Shown here piece by piece: positions 52,796 through 55,261 of a stretch of DNA of 55,261 bases; positions within the stretch are counted from its first letter, which is position 1; each line of letters begins with the position of its first letter. The stretch lies in contig JAIYCW010000012.1 in the NCBI GenBank assembly GCA_027487815.1, positions 1 through 55,261 of the forward strand. The letters run 5' to 3'. Position numbers and translations under genes: made by a program. This stretch comes from Burkholderiales bacterium. GTDB lineage: Bacteria > Pseudomonadota > Gammaproteobacteria > Burkholderiales > Burkholderiaceae_E. Below the pieces are notes generated by a model, which was not told where the DNA came from, made no database searches, and saw nothing but the letters and a program-made list of their open reading frames with translations.

Positions 52796-53271
52796 GGATC
52801 CGCGCTGCACGAGGCTTCACCCTGATTGAGCTCTGTGCGGCGCTCACTATCCTTGCGCTGCTTGCGCTTGGTGCTGTGCCCATGATTAAAGTGGAAGCCC
52901 AGCGCAGCAAAGAGCGCGAACTGCGTGGCACCTTGTTTGAAATTCGCCAGGCGCTTGACGCTTACAAGCGGGCCTCTGATGAAGGCCTGATCGCAAAGGT
53001 GGCTGATGGCTCTGGCTATCCACCCGACCTTACCGTGCTAGCCAGAGGGCTGGACAACATCAAGACCCCGGGCGGGCCCAAGATGTACTTCTTACGCCGC
53101 GTCCCCCGCGATCCCATGGCTCCACCTGAGCTTGTGCCTAACGAGCGCACCTGGGGCTATCGAAGCTACGCAAGCCGCCCCGAAGCGCCCGCGCCTGGCA
53201 AAGATGTGTTCGACGTGTTTTCGCTTTCCACCGGCGTTGGGCTGAATGGCGTGGAGTACCGAAGATGGTGA
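52792..53271 (+). CDS. Pseudopilin
   Basis: A 159-aa pseudopilin with leader MRIRAARG and the processing site G/FTLIELCAALTILALLALG, Glu at +5 present. Mature body has short helices (SKERELRGTLFEIRQALDAY) and YPPDLTVLARGLDNIKTPGG, a GspG-like core. It overlaps the secretin stop by four bases and the next pseudopilin start by seven. Confidence 0.87.
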   Translation: MRIRAARGFTLIELCAALTILALLALGAVPMIKVEAQRSKERELRGTLFEIRQALDAYKRASDEGLIAKVADGSGYPPDLTVLARGLDNIKTPGGPKMYFLRRVPRDPMAPPELVPNERTWGYRSYASRPEAPAPGKDVFDVFSLSTGVGLNGVEYRRW

Positions 53272-53696
53272 CCTTGAACAAGCCGTCATCTTTGCGTGGG
53301 GCATTGGGCTTCACCATGATCGAAGTGTTGGTCGTGCTTGCGCTGATCGGGCTGCTGATCACAATCACCGCACCCACTTACATCAATCGGGTCGAGCAAG
53401 GCCGCGAGATCGTACTCACTCAGAATCTGAATGCGATCCGCACGGCAATTGACCGCTTTCATGCCGATACCGGGCGCTATCCTGCCACGCTGGTGGAGCT
53501 GGTTGAGCGCCAATACATGCGCACGGTTCCGGTGGATCCCATTACACAAACCAACGACACCTGGCAGATGATTCCGCCATCCCTGGTCGACCTGCCTTCG
53601 AGCGGTCGCGCACAAGCCGATGCGTCAGGAGTCGCCGATGTGCGCAGCGGCGCTGAAGGTGTGAGCCGGCAGGGAGTGCCTTATGCGCAGCTCTAG
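53265..53696 (+). CDS. Pseudopilin
   Basis: A 143-aa pseudopilin with leader MVTLNKPSSLRGALG and site G/FTMIEVLVVLALIGLLITI with Glu at +5. TDTGRYPATLVELVERQYM-like and DPITQTNDTWQMIP are GspG-type core features. It lacks the calcium loop of GspG and ends in a low-complexity tail. It overlaps the following gene by 14 bases. Confidence 0.87.
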   Translation: MVTLNKPSSLRGALGFTMIEVLVVLALIGLLITITAPTYINRVEQGREIVLTQNLNAIRTAIDRFHADTGRYPATLVELVERQYMRTVPVDPITQTNDTWQMIPPSLVDLPSSGRAQADASGVADVRSGAEGVSRQGVPYAQL

Positions 53697-54216
53697 GCCA
53701 GGGCGCCAAGCGCATCGCGGCGTGGTCATGCTCGGCGTGCTTGTGCTGATGTTTAACCTCGGGTTTGCAAGCCTGGTGGCATTCCATAGCCTTCGCATTG
53801 AACGCGAGCGTGAGAAAGAGCAAGAGCTTCTGATGATTGGAAGCGTGATGATGAAAGCCATCCAAGCCTATGTGGATGGCTCTCCGGCTGGCATTAAAGA
53901 GTTGCCTCGGGCGCTTGAAGACCTGATTGAAGACAAGCGCCACCCGGTGCCCAAGCGCCATTTGCGCAGCATCCCCTTTGATCCCTTCACCTCAAGCCAG
54001 CAATGGGGCTTGGTGCGCACTGCGGATCGATTGATTGGAGTGCACTCAATGAGCAACCACCGGCCATGGAAGCGCACCAACTTTTCTGAAGGCCTTTCGT
54101 TTGCCGGCAAAACCCGCATCAGCGAATGGACCTTCCAGATTGCACCACCGCCAGTCACCCCCGTTACTCCAGCGGCTGTTAATGAGGCACCTCAAAGCAG
54201 TGCCAATCGAGACTAA
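53683..54216 (+). CDS. Atypical pseudopilin-like protein without Glu5
   Basis: A 177-aa protein with a short basic leader (MRSSRPGRQAHRG), a hydrophobic segment VVMLGVLVLMFNLGFASLVA, then a charged helix (RIEREREKEQELLMIGSVMM) and a YVDGSPAGIKELPRALEDLI body. The prepilin-like G/VVML lacks both the Phe at +1 and Glu at +5; GspK-type minor pseudopilins have similar beginnings (for example G/ALLL), but are larger. It is 2 bases upstream of epsA. Confidence 0.75.
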   Translation: MRSSRPGRQAHRGVVMLGVLVLMFNLGFASLVAFHSLRIEREREKEQELLMIGSVMMKAIQAYVDGSPAGIKELPRALEDLIEDKRHPVPKRHLRSIPFDPFTSSQQWGLVRTADRLIGVHSMSNHRPWKRTNFSEGLSFAGKTRISEWTFQIAPPPVTPVTPAAVNEAPQSSANRD

Positions 54217-54218
54217 AC

Positions 54219-55058
54219 ATGCAAAGCAAAGTTAAAGTGGAACCTCGAACCGATTTCAGCCGCGACCCGGAGGACAGCGCCTTCGCACCCACCCCGCAAG
54301 AGCTCGAGCGCCTGCTCTTCGCGGTGGAATCATCCCTGCAAATCAACAAGCGCTTTCAGTTTTTCCTTTGGGCGCAAGGTGTGTTGCAGAACTTCATTGC
54401 CCACTCCACGATGCTTTGCCTGGTGGGCAATCTTGACAGCCGCAGCTACCGCACCGACATGTTTTCCACCGATAGCGTGGCCAATTCGGATGCGCCGCTG
54501 GACCCCTCGATTCAGCACTTTGTTGAGCTCGCGCTTGAGGACTGGATCTCGAATGGTCGCAGGCCCTTGCTGCTAAGCGCTGAAGCGCAAAAGCTCAGGG
54601 CCTCTGAGCCTCTGATACAAAGCCTGTGGGAACTGGGCCTGGGCAATGTGCTGGTGCATGGCTCAGGCGAATTGCGGGGCGCTAATGCCACCCTCTTTAT
54701 CTTTGGCCGACTCGAGCGCGCACCGCGCCGCCGAGCCTCGGATATCGCCGAAATCCTGATGCCCTATCTGCACTTTGCGATGTATCGCAGCCAACTCAGC
54801 GAGCGCGAAGATGCGGCCAATCGCCCCAATGGTTTACCCGCGCTTTCGCTTCGCGAAGTGCAAATCATGATGGGCGTGCGTGATGGCAAAACCAATAGCG
54901 AAATCGGGCTGTTGCTCGATATCAGCCCGCTCACAGTGAAGAACCATATTCAACGCATTTTGCGCAAGCTCGGGGTGGGCAATCGGACGCAGGCGGTGAC
55001 GCGATGCTTGTCGATGGGGGTTTTTGAGAACATTTCCACATCCCCATCAGGCGCTTGA
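54219..55058 (+). CDS. epsA: EpsA, LuxR-type transcriptional regulator of the exosortase B locus
   Basis: A 279-aa regulator. The N-terminal part (about 30-190) is the EpsA-specific sensory-like region (FFLWAQGVLQNFIAHSTMLC, ALEDWISNGRRPLLLSAEAQ). The C-terminal LuxR helix-turn-helix lies near 205-265: ALSLREVQIMMGVRDGKTNS, EIGLLLDISPLTVKNHIQ and ILRKLGVGNRTQAVTRCL. EpsA is named from the Methylobacillus methanolan cluster and is expected to control exopolysaccharide genes. Here it is the last gene of the secretion operon. The three 20-bp palindromes are its likely targets. Confidence 0.9.
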   Translation: MQSKVKVEPRTDFSRDPEDSAFAPTPQELERLLFAVESSLQINKRFQFFLWAQGVLQNFIAHSTMLCLVGNLDSRSYRTDMFSTDSVANSDAPLDPSIQHFVELALEDWISNGRRPLLLSAEAQKLRASEPLIQSLWELGLGNVLVHGSGELRGANATLFIFGRLERAPRRRASDIAEILMPYLHFAMYRSQLSEREDAANRPNGLPALSLREVQIMMGVRDGKTNSEIGLLLDISPLTVKNHIQRILRKLGVGNRTQAVTRCLSMGVFENISTSPSGA

Positions 55059-55076
55059 TCCTATTACCCCATAGAC

Positions 55077-55096
55077 ATTGATCCATAAGTACCAAT
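55077..55096. promoter_or_regulatory. Third copy of the 20-bp palindrome, upstream of the 55201 gene
   Basis: ATTGATCCATAAGTACCAAT matches the site at 39422 at 16 of 20 positions, with half sites ATTGATCC and GTACCAAT. It lies 104 bases before the ATG at 55201, within an otherwise geneless 142-base gap, and 19 bases after the epsA stop. The close distance and same strand match the other two sites. Confidence 0.7.
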
Positions 55097-55200
55097 CGAA
55101 CGGACAAGAGGTGCGCAAAGCTTTCACATTCCGCGCACAAACTCCGCGGCGGAATGTCAGAACCCTGACCCACCTCCAACTTAATTCTCTAGGAGTTTCT

Positions 55201-55261
55201 ATGTTTAAGAAGGCTATTTTGGCAATGTCCGTCGCTGTGGCGATGGGCAACGCAAGTGCCG
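55201..55261 (+). CDS. Start of a secreted protein gene, cut by the window end
   Basis: The first 20 residues, MFKKAILAMSVAVAMGNASA, form a Sec signal peptide. CTAGGAGTTTCT before the ATG is a good ribosome binding site. The palindrome at 55077 lies upstream, so this gene probably belongs to the same regulon. The mature protein is outside the window. Confidence 0.75.
   Translation, partial: MFKKAILAMSVAVAMGNASA

Noticed and set aside
1-55261. CRISPR arrays, rRNA and tRNA genes
   Set aside because: No regularly spaced repeats and no tRNA- or rRNA-like sequence were noticed in reading; no dedicated tRNA scan was run.

Overview
The window looks like a chromosomal segment of a betaproteobacterium, probably Burkholderiales or a related freshwater or methylotroph lineage. 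The strongest reason is a complete exosortase-B (XrtB) type exopolysaccharide locus with epsL, epsI, epsF, epsG, epsE, epsD, epsB and the regulator epsA, a combination known from the Methylobacillus methanolan-type clusters. These calls rest on motif recognition; no database search was run.

Left part (1-5.75 kb) is an array of promiscuous small genes, all on the minus strand: vapBC, a 162-aa unknown, brnTA, a GNAT acetyltransferase, a DUF4287 protein, two membrane-anchored helical proteins and a higBA-type pair. Two well-formed attC recombination sites (4351-4448 and 4988-5077) and weaker ones identify it as integron gene cassettes. No integrase gene is in the window, so it is a cassette cluster without its integrase or a cut-off piece. 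A decayed IS110/IS1111-type transposase lies next to a truncated attC.

Middle-left part (6-18 kb) is ordinary chromosome: small membrane and stress proteins, an M48 protease, moaC, a Sel1-repeat serine protease, a SLAC1-type transporter, a formylglycine-generating-enzyme-like protein and an aquaporin-arsC arsenic pair.

18-40 kb is the exopolysaccharide locus. A plus-strand operon (fcl, epsL, xrtB, epsI, an acetyltransferase, wcaI-like and another glycosyltransferase, wzx flippase, fkbM, epsF, epsG) converges on a minus-strand operon (epsD, epsE, gmd, two glycosyltransferases, wzy-like polymerase, GH71 alpha-1,3-glucanase-like lipoprotein). The priming transferase epsB diverges from epsD. Together they can prime a repeat unit on undecaprenyl phosphate, make GDP-fucose, assemble, flip, polymerise and export a polysaccharide, with the exosortase presumably sorting a surface protein. 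A candidate substrate with a PEP-CTERM-like tail follows epsB.

40-55 kb holds an orphan OmpR-type response regulator, a second epsD-epsF-epsG set whose kinase has a damaged Walker A motif, and a divergent 11-gene type II secretion/type IV pilus-like operon (pseudopilins, GspF, GspE, PilM/N/O/P-like proteins, a secretin lipoprotein with a C-terminal cohesin-like domain) that runs directly into epsA. Three near-identical 20-bp palindromes (39422, 44437, 55077) lie upstream of the PEP-CTERM-like gene, the secretion operon and a signal-peptide gene cut by the window end. They suggest one LuxR-type regulon, probably EpsA, that ties the secretion machine to the exosortase locus.
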